Source: JAEVLT01 sp044598425 (lineage in GTDB: Bacteria; Bacillota; Bacilli; Bacillales; Cytobacillaceae). Taken from it: a stretch of 64,000 nt of DNA. The DNA lies in NCBI GenBank assembly GCA_044598425.1, contig CP172536.1:1550001-1614000 (forward strand), given 5' to 3'. The notes beneath the pieces were generated by a model, which searched no databases, was not told the origin of the DNA, and saw only the letters and a program-made list of their open reading frames with translations. Shown here piece after piece: positions 43,146 through 51,711 of this stretch (position 1 is its first letter; each line of letters opens with the position of its first letter). The translations under genes and the position numbers were made by a program.

Positions 43146-43645
43146 CTTTTTGAAAGCGGGCATTTACGGTTTCATGAGGACAGAGTTATCCTAAAAACTG
43201 GTATTTGCGGTCGCCATGAGGGGTTCATGAGGACAAGGTTTACCTAAATAATGGTATTTGTGGTCGTCATGAGAGGTTCATGAGGACAAGGTTTACCTAA
43301 ATAATGGAATTTGCGGTCGTCATGAGAGGTTCATGAGAACAAGGTTTACCTAAATAATGGTATTTACAGTCGCCATGAGGGGTTCATGAGGACAAGGTTT
43401 ACCTAAATAATGGTATTTGCGGTCGCCATGAGGGGTTCATGAGGACAAGGTTTACCTAAATAATGGTATTTGTGGTCGCCATGAGGGGTTCATGAGGACA
43501 AGGTTTACCTAAATAATGGTATTTGTGGTCGTCATGAGAGGTTCATGAGGACAAGGTTTACCTAAATAATGGTAATTGTGGTCGTCATAAAGGGTTCAGC
43601 AGGACAGATTTTTTCGAAAACTGGTACACGGCCAGGAGTTGAAAA
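43146..43645. repeat. 53-bp tandem repeat array (about seven clean units)
   Basis: Units starting TGGTATTTGCGG or a close variant occur at 43199, 43252, 43305, 43358, 43411, 43464, 43517 and 43570, always exactly 53 bases apart. The unit carries CATGAGGGGTTCATGAGGAC, itself two ATGAGG-type direct repeats, and TTTACCTAAATAA. Edge units at 43146 and 43623 are degraded. The inner copies are nearly identical, so the array expanded or was homogenised recently. No open frame runs through it. A diverged copy is at 34.3 kb. Confidence 0.95.
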
Positions 43646-43715
43646 TCAGTCTATTTTCAACTAGAATGAAATATGCTATTTTGAACGGCTAAATAAAAAT
43701 TGAGGGCGATGGGGT

Positions 43716-44085
43716 TTGAATCAAGAGCAACTAGGCCAGCTATGTGAAATGGCAAACGCGTTAGGCGAAAAATTGAGTTTCAATAGCAAAACATTAACAA
43801 TAAAGGCACCGTTTAAATGGGATTTAGAGATCTTTATGGTTTGGCCCATGAAATTGGACATGTAAAAGATCATTTAGAACATGAACTGGATTATCATTTG
43901 TGGAGAAATGATTCTGCATACCGGTTAAGTGTGGAAATGAAAGCGTAAACTTATTCGTATGATATTTTAACCCAAACGGGAATTGATATGTCTATATGGA
44001 ACAATCATGTGATAGAAAAATTTCCACCTACTTGGATTTCCCTCACCAATCATTGAATGCACTGAATGAAATTGCAGCAGTATAA
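43716..44085 (+). pseudogene. Degraded HExxH metallopeptidase-like gene
   Basis: Three frames together encode one protein-like sequence: a start TTG at 43716 after GGGG (NQEQLGQLCEMANALGEKL), then after a frameshift near 43825 the zinc motif LAHEIGHVKDH, a TAA in place of a sense codon at about 43946, continuing TYSYDILTQTGIDMSIW, and another frameshift near 44020 before the end LNALNEIAAV. HEIGH with a following Asp/Glu-rich helix resembles ImmA/IrrE-like peptidases. At least three lesions make it a clear pseudogene. Confidence 0.75.
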
Positions 44086-44089
44086 AATC

Positions 44090-44129
44090 GAATACGCCAG
44101 GGTGGCTGTCATGGCGTATTCGTTTTTTT
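44090..44129 (+). terminator. Terminator of the peptidase relic
   Basis: GAATACGCCA (44090-44099) and TGGCGTATTC (44112-44121) pair perfectly, followed by G and eight T. Confidence 0.88.
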
Positions 44130-44185
44130 TCGGAAATAGCAGAATGATTGGCTAAATCGGCGGATTTGTGCTTTTGCTATTCATT

Positions 44186-44220
44186 AAAAAACAGGAGAGA
44201 AGCAATCTCTCCTGTTTTTT
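44186..44220 (-). terminator. Terminator of mtnKA
   Basis: AAAAACAGGAGAGA (44187-44200) pairs with TCTCTCCTGTTTTT (44206-44219) with a 5-base loop, and the stem ends in T in both directions. The mtnA stop codon overlaps it. Confidence 0.88.
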
Positions 44221-45265
44221 AACGAAATAATTTTTGAATTTCCTCAGCGTAATTCCCTTGCAGAATTCCTTTTTCCGTAATAATGGCGGTGATGAGCTCA
44301 TTTGGCGTTACATCAAAAGCTGGATTAAAGACATTGACCTCTGGCGGGGCAATTTGCACGCCATTCAGCCGGATGACTTCTTCCGCCTTCCTTTCCTCAA
44401 TCGGGATCACCTCTCCATTTGGTAGGGAAGGATCAAAAGTCGAGAGCGGTGCGGCAACATAGAATGGAATATTGAAATGCTTGGCTAAAACAGCAAGACC
44501 GAATGTACCAATTTTATTAGCGGTGTCACCATTTGCCGCGATTCGGTCGGCGCCGACAATGACCGCGCTGATTCCTTTCGCCTTCATTGTATGGGCCGCC
44601 ATGTTATCGGTAATTAAAGTGACATCGACCCCCGCCTGCAGCAATTCCCACGTTGTCAGCCGCGCTCCCTGCAGCACGGGCCGCGTTTCCGAAGCAAATA
44701 CTTTTAACGGTATATTGCGCTCTTTTGCGAGATAAAAAGGAGCAAGTGCTGTGCCGTAGCGGGCGGTTGCAATGGAGCCTGCATTGCAAATCGTCAGTAC
44801 TGTATCCCCGCTGGAAAAAAGGGAAAGGCCGTGCTCGCCAATTTGCCGGCACGTATCCTCATCTTCATCTTGAATGCAGATGGCTTCATGAATCAAGGTA
44901 GTTTTTGCTTCATTAACGGAGGTGGCTCCCTTCACGCTCTCGACTAAGCGATTGAGCGCCCAAAACAAATTAACAGCAGTTGGGCGGGAACTGGATAGAT
45001 ACGCCCGGTCTTTTTCTAGTAAGCTAGTAAATTCCTCAACAGAGTCTGTTTCATAACGGGATGCCGCCAAAGCAAGCCCAAAGGCAGCCGTGATTCCAAT
45101 TACCGGGGCACCCCGTACCTTTAAGGTTACAATCGCGTCCCAAACATCTTCAATTGTATGCAGCTCGACAAATACCGTTTCGAGCGGAAGTTTTTGCTGA
45201 TCCAACACAGAGATATAGCTTTCGTTCCATTGGATAGACCGGGGGACAGTTTCAACTAGACTCAT
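44219..45265 (-). CDS. mtnA: Methylthioribose-1-phosphate isomerase
   Basis: Converts 5-methylthioribose 1-phosphate to methylthioribulose 1-phosphate in methionine salvage. The 348-residue protein is of the eIF2B-like isomerase family with catalytic Cys 160 (LTICNAGSIATARYG) and Asp 240 (GADRIAANGDTANKIGT), exactly the numbers of the B. subtilis enzyme when the ATG at 45265 is used. A GTG at 45274 is also in frame but overlaps the mtnK stop; AAGGAG eight bases before 45265 settles the choice. It is the second gene of the S-box-controlled mtnKA operon. Confidence 0.96.
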   Translation of the reverse strand: MSLVETVPRSIQWNESYISVLDQQKLPLETVFVELHTIEDVWDAIVTLKVRGAPVIGITAAFGLALAASRYETDSVEEFTSLLEKDRAYLSSSRPTAVNLFWALNRLVESVKGATSVNEAKTTLIHEAICIQDEDEDTCRQIGEHGLSLFSSGDTVLTICNAGSIATARYGTALAPFYLAKERNIPLKVFASETRPVLQGARLTTWELLQAGVDVTLITDNMAAHTMKAKGISAVIVGADRIAANGDTANKIGTFGLAVLAKHFNIPFYVAAPLSTFDPSLPNGEVIPIEERKAEEVIRLNGVQIAPPEVNVFNPAFDVTPNELITAIITEKGILQGNYAEEIQKLFR

Positions 45266-45270
45266 CGTGT

Positions 45271-46461
45271 TCACTCCTTCGTTGTTTCAAAGATTTCCAG
45301 AATATTGACCGTATTGAGGATAGAAAAACGTTCAACCAGCAAGGCACGGCCTAATCTTAATGCATGCCGCTTCGCTATTAATCTCTTCTCTTCGTCCGCA
45401 ATCCCATCCAAATCGGCTACATGGGCAAGACCAATTGTACGGCGGATGACTTCACAGCCGGCAAAACCAATGGCATCTTCAAACAATTGACTCAGTACAT
45501 AATCAACATAGCCGTCAACCTTTGTATAAAGGTCTTTGCCATGGCGCTCCCATAATTCCCGGAAGGTCACTTCAAATACCGTCCAAGTACGGTTGATATG
45601 TTTAAAAAGAACAGCTTGATCGGCAGCTTCACGTGCAATCGCATTTAGCAGCAAATTGGCAATAAATTGTCCAAGATCAAAACCGAATGGTCCGACAAAC
45701 GCAAATTCAGGATCAATCACTTTGGTTTCCGTTGTGTTTGCAAAAAGGCTGCCCGTATGCAAGTCGCCATGTAACAGGGCATCGGCTTCTGTTAAAAATT
45801 TATGCTTAAACTTCGCCGCTTCTAATTTTAGTTCCTGGTCATTCCAAAGCTTTTCAACAACAGCTCGTAATTCCGGCTCAAAATCGTTTGTGTCGATATC
45901 AAAGAAAGGATCCGTGAATACGAGGTCTTCAGTAATTTTGCAAAGTTCAGGATTGTGGAATTGTTTAACCAAATTCTTTTTTTCTTCCCCCGTTAAGTAA
46001 AAATCTGATGTGTAAAAAAGCGTATTGGCTAAAAATATTCCGATATGTTCGGATAACAGCGGGTAGCTTTCGCCATCAATCAATCCTTTCCGCGCGATCG
46101 TTAAGCTGGAAAGGTCCTCCATGACTGTAATCGCCAGCGTTTCGTCAGTGTAATAGATTTTCGGTACGAGATGCGGTACATATTCTGCAAATTTTTTTAA
46201 GGCATCGCTCTCAATTTTCGCGCGTTGAATGGTCAGCGGCCAAGATTCTCCCACCACTTTTGCGTATGGCAGAGCTTGCTTAATAATGATTCCGTTTTTT
46301 GAGTTCTGATCAATGATATGAAAAACGAGATTGAGATTTCCATCGCCGATTTCTTTGCAGGAAAGGTCTGCACTTTCCGGAAAAAACTCCAGATTTTTTG
46401 CCAAAGCAGTTGCTGTTGCCTCGGTTAATGGTTCATACGTTTGTTTTACGGTTATTGTCAT
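45271..46461 (-). CDS. mtnK: Methylthioribose kinase
   Basis: Phosphorylates 5-methylthioribose at C1 with ATP, the first committed step of the Bacillus salvage route. The 396-residue protein has the aminoglycoside-phosphotransferase-like fold with LLHGDLHTGSLF (catalytic Asp, about residue 233) and VIDPEFAFVGPFGFDLG (metal-binding Asp). An upstream open frame from 46515 overlaps the riboswitch terminator and is rejected; AAAGGGGAC precedes the ATG at 46461. Its last codons contain the mtnA ribosome binding site. Confidence 0.96.
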   Translation of the reverse strand: MTITVKQTYEPLTEATATALAKNLEFFPESADLSCKEIGDGNLNLVFHIIDQNSKNGIIIKQALPYAKVVGESWPLTIQRAKIESDALKKFAEYVPHLVPKIYYTDETLAITVMEDLSSLTIARKGLIDGESYPLLSEHIGIFLANTLFYTSDFYLTGEEKKNLVKQFHNPELCKITEDLVFTDPFFDIDTNDFEPELRAVVEKLWNDQELKLEAAKFKHKFLTEADALLHGDLHTGSLFANTTETKVIDPEFAFVGPFGFDLGQFIANLLLNAIAREAADQAVLFKHINRTWTVFEVTFRELWERHGKDLYTKVDGYVDYVLSQLFEDAIGFAGCEVIRRTIGLAHVADLDGIADEEKRLIAKRHALRLGRALLVERFSILNTVNILEIFETTKE

Positions 46462-46481
46462 GATTTTTGTCCCCTTTTTTG

Positions 46482-46696
46482 AAAAATAAAAGCCTCTTTC
46501 AGCAGAAAGAGGCATGAAGACAAGGCTCCGTACCTCTTATCTGCCAGAAAGTAATTTACTTTCTGTGGAATTAGCACCGTGCCTTACAGATCAAGTTGTT
46601 CTGGCGCATGAGCTGCGCCCCTTCTCACGAAGGTATTACGGTCGGTTGCTGGGCTTCATCGGGCCATTTCCCTCAGCCTGCTCTTGATAAGAGAAT
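46482..46696 (-). ncRNA. SAM-I (S-box) riboswitch of mtnKA
   Basis: On the minus strand the leader shows the S-box core in order: CTTATCAAGAGC (P1 5' side), GGCTGAGGGAAATGGCCC, GATGAAGCCCAGCAACC, AAGGCACGGTGCTAATTCC and AGATAAGAGG (P1 3' side). A terminator hairpin (AAAGAGGC stem, about 46484-46513) with T residues follows and is 20 bases before mtnK. SAM binding should end transcription, so mtnKA is expressed when SAM is low. One A:T-rich variable stem (CAGAAAGT/ACTTTCTG) is present. Confidence 0.97.
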
Positions 46697-46754
46697 GATT
46701 GTATGTGTTTTTAAAATTTTCGAAATGCTTGCTTGTCACTTTTCTTGATGACGA

Positions 46755-46783
46755 TATTAACAGGCTTTCTAGCCGTCTGTCAA
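46755..46783 (-). promoter_or_regulatory. Promoter of mtnKA
   Basis: On the minus strand TTGACA (46778-46783), a 17-base spacer and TTAATA (46755-46760) lie about 60 bases before the riboswitch. Confidence 0.75.
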
Positions 46784-46808
46784 TCCCTTTTTAAAATTTT
46801 CAAAGTGT

Positions 46809-47594
46809 CTATAAGTAAAACTCTGGTTTGCGGTCGTTGAAAATTGGGATTTGCTTTCTGACTTTTTGAACCAGCTGCAAATCAATATCGGCTCTAAGAA
46901 CCATAGCATCTTCTCCGGCTTCGGCAACGATTTCTCCCCATGGGTCAATAACGAGCGAATGACCGGCAAAGACATTGCTCGGATCGGAACCCGCTCGGTT
47001 ACAGGCAACAACATAGCATTGGTTTTCGATGGCCCTTGAAATCAGCAAAGAGCGCCAGTGGGATAAACGAGGCAGCGGCCATTCGGCGACAACAAATAAA
47101 ATTTCTGCTCCTTTGGCTGTGTGGGTGCGGATCCATTCCGGGAATCGGATGTCATAACAAATCACGCCTGCGGCAGCAGTGCCCTCCAGTTGAAAGAGGC
47201 CGGTTTTTTCACCATGCTGTAAATACAGATGTTCATCCATCAGCTGAAACAGGTGAAGTTTGCTGTATTCGCCCAGCAGCTTTCCTTGCCGATCAATCAT
47301 AAACATCGTATTTGTTATACCTTGATCGGTTTGCTTGGCAACGGAGCCACCAACAACATGCACATCGTAGGTCTTTGCCAGTTCGCTGAGAAAGTTTAGG
47401 GTGGCGGTTCCGTCCCGATCAGCAATCTCATCGAGACGGGTTAAGTCATAACCCGTTGTCCATAATTCTGGCAGTACAAGCACATCGAGGTTTTGAGCAT
47501 CAAGTGCCTCAAATTGTTTTTTTACAATTTTAAAATTTGCTTCAGGATCGCCAAAAGCAATGTCGATTTGTAAACAGGCGACACGTAAGGTCAT
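46809..47594 (-). CDS. mtnU: Nitrilase-family omega-amidase, methionine salvage
   Basis: A 261-residue carbon-nitrogen hydrolase with the Glu-Lys-Cys triad: LVLPELWTTGYD (Glu about residue 42), YSKLHLFQ (Lys about 111) and GVICYDIRFPEWIR (Cys about 145). It would hydrolyse 2-oxo-4-methylthiobutyramide-like amides arising when glutamine is the amino donor in the last salvage step. GGGAGG lies before both a TTG at 47600 and the ATG at 47594; the latter is chosen. It is divergent from mtnE, in the same order as B. subtilis ykrU-ykrV. Confidence 0.88.
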   Translation of the reverse strand: MTLRVACLQIDIAFGDPEANFKIVKKQFEALDAQNLDVLVLPELWTTGYDLTRLDEIADRDGTATLNFLSELAKTYDVHVVGGSVAKQTDQGITNTMFMIDRQGKLLGEYSKLHLFQLMDEHLYLQHGEKTGLFQLEGTAAAGVICYDIRFPEWIRTHTAKGAEILFVVAEWPLPRLSHWRSLLISRAIENQCYVVACNRAGSDPSNVFAGHSLVIDPWGEIVAEAGEDAMVLRADIDLQLVQKVRKQIPIFNDRKPEFYL

Positions 47595-47694
47595 GCCCAA
47601 AAAACCTCCCTTAAAAATAATACTTTACATCTTGCTTTTAACAATATATGATTGATGACTAGAATTTCAAGAATTTTTTAAGTAGGTGGAGAAA

Positions 47695-48867
47695 TTGAAA
47701 CAATTTGAGCAATCGGAGCTTTTAAAACGGCTGCCAAAGCAGTTTTTTGCTTCACTTGTAGCCAAAGTGCAACAGGTGATCGCCTCCGGAACGGATGTCA
47801 TTAATCTTGGACAGGGCAATCCCGACCAGCCCACCCCTCATCATATTGTCGAATCGCTTCAACGAGCTGCGGTCAATCCTGTTAATCACCGATATTCTCC
47901 GTTTCGGGGATTTGACTATTTTAAAAAGGCTGCCGCAGAATTTTACAAAAGGGAGTATGGGGTTACGATCGATCCGGATAAGGAAGTCGCGATCCTTTTT
48001 GGCGGAAAGGCAGGATTGGTTGAAATCCCGCAATGCTTATTGAATCCGGGAGATTTGGTACTGGTGCCTAATCCGGGCTATCCGGATTACTGGTCGGGGA
48101 TTGAGCTCGCTGGAGCCAAAATGGAATGGATGGCACTGAAGGAGGAAAACGGCTTTCTTCCGGATTACGGCGAGCTATCGGATCAGGCGTTGGAAAAAGC
48201 AAAGCTGATGTTTTTAAATTATCCGAATAATCCTACGGGAGCGATTGCGACGGATGAATTTTTTGAAAAAACCGTTGCCCTTGCAAAGCAGCATGATCTA
48301 TGTGTCGTTCACGATTTTGCCTACGGTGGGATTGGCTTTGACGGAAAAAAACCGATCAGCTTTCTGCAGGCGGCCGGCGCGAAGGAAGTTGGCATCGAAA
48401 TTTATACACTATCGAAAACGTATAATATGGCCGGATGGCGTGTTGGGTTTGCAGTAGGAAATCCGAGTGTCATCGAAGCGATTAACCTGTTGCAGGATCA
48501 TCTTTATGTCAGCCTGTTTGGGGCAGTACAGGAAGCGGCCGTTACCGCGCTGTTGTCGCCGCAAGACTCCGTGCGTGAATTAACGACCCTTTACGAATCC
48601 CGCAGAAATGCGTTTATTCAAGCATTATGGGAAATCGGCTGGAAGGTAAAAGCGCCGGAAGGATCTTTTTTTGCCTGGTTAAAAGTTCCCGCTGGCTATA
48701 CATCTGAACAATTTGCCGATTTGCTGTTGAAAAGGGCAGGGGTGGCCGTGGCACCAGGAATCGGGTTTGGTTCATATGGGGAGGGCTATGTCCGGGTAGG
48801 TCTGTTGACAGATGAAAGCCGGCTCATCGAAGCAGCCGAAAGAATCAAAGCGTTAAATATTTTCTAG
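47695..48867 (+). CDS. mtnE: Methionine salvage aminotransferase
   Basis: A 390-residue fold-type I PLP aminotransferase that turns 2-oxo-4-methylthiobutyrate into methionine. INLGQGNPDQPTP near the N terminus, the PLP-binding Lys in YTLSKTYNMAGWRVGF (about residue 236), FLNYPNNPTGA and the C-terminal substrate-Arg motif YVRVGLL are present. Start is TTG at 47695, five bases after AGGTGG, giving MKQFEQSELL like the Bacillus homologue; the GTG at 47686 overlaps the ribosome binding site. It has no S-box of its own in the 100-base divergent region with mtnU. Confidence 0.93.
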   Translation: MKQFEQSELLKRLPKQFFASLVAKVQQVIASGTDVINLGQGNPDQPTPHHIVESLQRAAVNPVNHRYSPFRGFDYFKKAAAEFYKREYGVTIDPDKEVAILFGGKAGLVEIPQCLLNPGDLVLVPNPGYPDYWSGIELAGAKMEWMALKEENGFLPDYGELSDQALEKAKLMFLNYPNNPTGAIATDEFFEKTVALAKQHDLCVVHDFAYGGIGFDGKKPISFLQAAGAKEVGIEIYTLSKTYNMAGWRVGFAVGNPSVIEAINLLQDHLYVSLFGAVQEAAVTALLSPQDSVRELTTLYESRRNAFIQALWEIGWKVKAPEGSFFAWLKVPAGYTSEQFADLLLKRAGVAVAPGIGFGSYGEGYVRVGLLTDESRLIEAAERIKALNIF

Positions 48868-48874
48868 TTTTCCA

Positions 48875-48903
48875 TTGACAATAACTTAAAAAACTGTCAT
48901 AAT
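48875..48903 (+). promoter_or_regulatory. Promoter of mtnWXBD
   Basis: TTGACA (48875-48880), 17 bases, CATAAT (48898-48903), about 55 bases before the second S-box. Confidence 0.8.
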
Positions 48904-48957
48904 CCAAATGAATTTGCTGAAAAACTATGACAATTTGATAGATTCTTAAAAGATTTT

Positions 48958-49115
48958 TCTTATTAAGAGCAGGTGGAGGGACGAGCCCGATGAAGCCCGG
49001 CAACCGACTTTGATTTTTCAAAGCACGGTGCTAATTCTTGCAGCATGCGCTGAGAGATAAGAAGATGCTAGCGTTTCGTCTAACCTCTTCTTGTTGAAGG
49101 GGTTTTTATTTTGCA
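48958..49115 (+). ncRNA. SAM-I (S-box) riboswitch of mtnWXBD
   Basis: The leader carries TCTTATTAAGAGC, GGTGGAGGGACGAGCCC, GATGAAGCCCGGCAACC, AAGCACGGTGCTAATTC and GAGAGATAAGAAG in S-box order. ACCTCTTC and GAAGGGGT (about 49083-49103) form the terminator with a T tract, and the 3' side of P1 can pair alternatively as anti-terminator. The ATG of mtnW is 37 bases later. High SAM should shut the operon. Confidence 0.97.
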
Positions 49116-49151
49116 AAAATTTCGCTTTACAGACGGCAGGGAGGAAAAGAA

Positions 49152-50396
49152 ATGTCACAAATCACAGCTACCTATTTGGTGCACGAGACAAACGGGCAGT
49201 TGGAAAAAAAAGCAGAGGGAATCGCGCTCGGGTTAACGGTTGGTTCTTGGACGGATTTGCCGCTCCTTGAGCAAGAACAGCTGAAAAAGTATAAAGGAAC
49301 GGTAGTCAGTATTGAAAGATTGCCAAAAGATGAAACTGTGAACGATTATTTTGGCACAAAGATGGCAAAAGGATTGATACGAATCGCATATCCGGCAGCT
49401 AATTTTTCTTCGGACTTGCCAGCGATATTAACAACAGTCTTTGGGAAACTTTCATTGGATGGGGAAATCAAGCTGATTGATTTGGAGTTTTCTGAAGAAC
49501 TGGCAGCAACCTTTCCTGGTCCGCGTCTTGGAATTGAAGGGATCCGCGCAAAGCTTGGAGTGCATGACCGGCCGCTTTTAATGAGTATTTTCAAAGGGGT
49601 GATCGGTCGTGACTTGGCCTATCTGAAAAATCAGCTGCGGGCGCAGGCGCTGGGCGGTATTGACATTGTGAAAGACGATGAAATCTTGTTTGACAATCAG
49701 TTGACACCGTTTGAAGAACGAGTGCGTGCCGGAAGAGAAGTGCTCGATGAAGTATTTGCCGAAACCGGTCACCGCTCGTTGTATGCGGTGAATCTAACGG
49801 GCAGAACGTTTGCGTTAAAAGAAAAGGCGAAGCGGGCAGCGAAGCTTGGCGCCGACCTGCTGCTGTTGAATGTGTTTGCCTATGGACTCGATGTATTGCA
49901 AAGCTTGCGAGAAGAGGATGAAATCGGCCTGCCGATCATGGCTCATCCGGCGGTTAGCGGGGCGTTGACTTCATCGGAGTTTTATGGCATTAGCCATTCC
50001 TTGCTGTTGGGAAAACTGCTTCGCTATGCCGGAGCTGATCTGATTTTATTCCCTTCGCCATATGGGAGTGTTGCCATTCCGCGGGAACAAGCCTTGGGAA
50101 TTGCTGCTGAGGCAACGAAAGTGGAGTACGCACTTAAGCGGGCGTTTCCGGTCCCGTCAGCCGGAATTCATCCTGGCCTAGTTCCATTATTGGTTCGCGA
50201 CTTTGGCATCAATCATATTGTCAATGCCGGCGGGGGTGTCCATGGACATCCGGATGGTGCAGAGGGAGGCGGCAAAGCATTCCGTGCGGCGATTTCTGCT
50301 AGTCTTGAAGGGAAAAACTTGCAAGATGCCGCTGAAACAAGCCCTGAATTAAAGCAGGCCATTAATCTATGGGGTGCCCAAGAGGTGAGTGCATGA
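49152..50396 (+). CDS. mtnW: 2,3-diketo-5-methylthiopentyl-1-phosphate enolase (RuBisCO-like)
   Basis: A 414-residue RuBisCO-like protein of the YkrW type. ALGGIDIVKDDEILFDNQ (about residues 166-183) matches the RuBisCO loop with the carbamylated Lys region and metal ligands; IMAHPAVSGAL and NAGGGVHGHPDG fit the phosphate-binding loops. It enolises the diketone formed by MtnB and has no carboxylase activity in the family. GGGAGG precedes the ATG. The stop overlaps the mtnX start (ATGA at 50393-50396). Confidence 0.96.
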   Translation: MSQITATYLVHETNGQLEKKAEGIALGLTVGSWTDLPLLEQEQLKKYKGTVVSIERLPKDETVNDYFGTKMAKGLIRIAYPAANFSSDLPAILTTVFGKLSLDGEIKLIDLEFSEELAATFPGPRLGIEGIRAKLGVHDRPLLMSIFKGVIGRDLAYLKNQLRAQALGGIDIVKDDEILFDNQLTPFEERVRAGREVLDEVFAETGHRSLYAVNLTGRTFALKEKAKRAAKLGADLLLLNVFAYGLDVLQSLREEDEIGLPIMAHPAVSGALTSSEFYGISHSLLLGKLLRYAGADLILFPSPYGSVAIPREQALGIAAEATKVEYALKRAFPVPSAGIHPGLVPLLVRDFGINHIVNAGGGVHGHPDGAEGGGKAFRAAISASLEGKNLQDAAETSPELKQAINLWGAQEVSA

Positions 50397-51055
50397 GTAA
50401 AAAAGTGATTTTTTGTGATTTTGATGGAACGATTACGAATAATGACAACATCATCGCGATTATGAAAAAATTTGCCCCTCCTGAGTGGCTTTCTTTGAAG
50501 GATGGGGTTTTAAGCCAGCAAATTTCCGTTCAGGAAGGAGTGGGGAAAATGTTTGCCCTGCTGCCTTCTTCGCATAAAGAAGAGATCATCCGCTTTTTGA
50601 AAGAAACAGCCGTGATTCGGGAAGGTTTTCAGGAATTTGTTCGGTTTGCAGAAGAAAAAGGCTATGAACTTTTCATTGTCAGCGGCGGGATTGATTTCTT
50701 TGTGTATTCGTTATTGGAAGGCTTGGTTTCTCCTGAGCGAATTTTTTGCAACGGTGCTGATTTTAGCGGGGAGACGATCAACATTCTTTGGCCGAATGAA
50801 TGCGATGAACTGTGTGAAAATGGCTGCGGCTGCTGCAAGCCTTCACTTTTAAGGAAATTGGCCGCTCCGGAAGATTACAAGATTGTCATTGGCGATTCTG
50901 TTACGGATTTTGCTGTTAGCCAATTGGCAGATAAAGTCATCGCAAGAGATTTCCTTTTGGAAAAATGCCGCGAGCTTGATTTGCCGCATGAGGAATTTAC
51001 CACTTTTTATGACGTCATTGATATTCTTGAGCAGAATGCGGAGGTGGGGATATGA
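50393..51055 (+). CDS. mtnX: 2-hydroxy-3-keto-5-methylthiopentenyl-1-phosphate phosphatase
   Basis: A 220-residue HAD phosphatase with the nucleophile motif FCDFDGTIT (residues 7-15), IVSGG for motif II and GDSVTDFAVS for motif IV. A Cys-rich CENGCGCCKPSL near residue 145 is usual for this subfamily and may hold a metal. It removes phosphate from the MtnW product to give acireductone. Start at 50393 overlaps mtnW by four bases and its stop overlaps mtnB likewise; an earlier in-frame TTG/GTG at 50369 lies inside mtnW and is rejected. Confidence 0.95.
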   Translation: MSKKVIFCDFDGTITNNDNIIAIMKKFAPPEWLSLKDGVLSQQISVQEGVGKMFALLPSSHKEEIIRFLKETAVIREGFQEFVRFAEEKGYELFIVSGGIDFFVYSLLEGLVSPERIFCNGADFSGETINILWPNECDELCENGCGCCKPSLLRKLAAPEDYKIVIGDSVTDFAVSQLADKVIARDFLLEKCRELDLPHEEFTTFYDVIDILEQNAEVGI

Positions 51056-51678
51056 GCATTTTGCAGAAACGCTGGCACGAGCTTGCTGAAGTCAAGCGTG
51101 AGCTGGCAGAGAGGGATTGGTTTCCGGGAACGAGCGGGAATCTTTCGATCAAAGTAGGGCAGGTGCCCGTTACCTTTCTTGTGACCGCAAGCGGAATGGA
51201 TAAGCGAAAACAAACGCCGGAAGATTTTCTGTTGGTTGACGCTCAAGGCAAACCGGCTGAGCAAACTTCACTAAAGCCCTCAGCCGAAACCTTGCTGCAT
51301 GTGGAAGTGTACAATAAGTCGAATGCCCGCTGCAGCCTGCATGTTCATACGGTTGATAATAATGTGATTTCTGAGCTTTACGGGGATCGCGGTGAAATTG
51401 TTTTTACCGGCCAGGAATTAATTAAAGCATTCGGCTATTGGGAAGAAGACGCGGAATTAAGAATTCCGATTATTCCAAACTATGCGGATATCCCCCGATT
51501 GGCGGCTGCGTTTGGTGAACATGTCAAAGGCGATAAAGGTGCGGTTTTGATCCGCAACCATGGCATCACCGTTTGGGGAGAAGATGCATTCAGCGCAAAA
51601 AAGTATTTGGAGGCATGTGAATTTTTGTTCCAATACCAGCTGAAATTGCTGTCATTACGCAATGCGGTTCTAGTTTAG
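51052..51678 (+). CDS. mtnB: Methylthioribulose-1-phosphate dehydratase
   Basis: A 208-residue class II aldolase-like zinc enzyme. GTSGNLSIK, VTASGMDKRKQ, LHVHTVDNNVIS (zinc His residues) and IRNHGITVWG (third His) are conserved. It dehydrates methylthioribulose 1-phosphate to the 2,3-diketone. Translation is coupled to mtnX by the ATGA overlap at 51052-51055. Confidence 0.95.
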   Translation: MSILQKRWHELAEVKRELAERDWFPGTSGNLSIKVGQVPVTFLVTASGMDKRKQTPEDFLLVDAQGKPAEQTSLKPSAETLLHVEVYNKSNARCSLHVHTVDNNVISELYGDRGEIVFTGQELIKAFGYWEEDAELRIPIIPNYADIPRLAAAFGEHVKGDKGAVLIRNHGITVWGEDAFSAKKYLEACEFLFQYQLKLLSLRNAVLV

Positions 51679-51711
51679 CAAACGATTAAAATAAGATTAG
51701 GAGGCTTTAAA

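Noticed and set aside
43146..43645. CRISPR array
   Set aside because: The units are contiguous 53-base copies without unique spacers, and no cas genes are present.
46462..46515. 18-residue extension of mtnK
   Set aside because: It would be translated from the riboswitch terminator stem; the ATG at 46461 has its own ribosome binding site and gives the family length.
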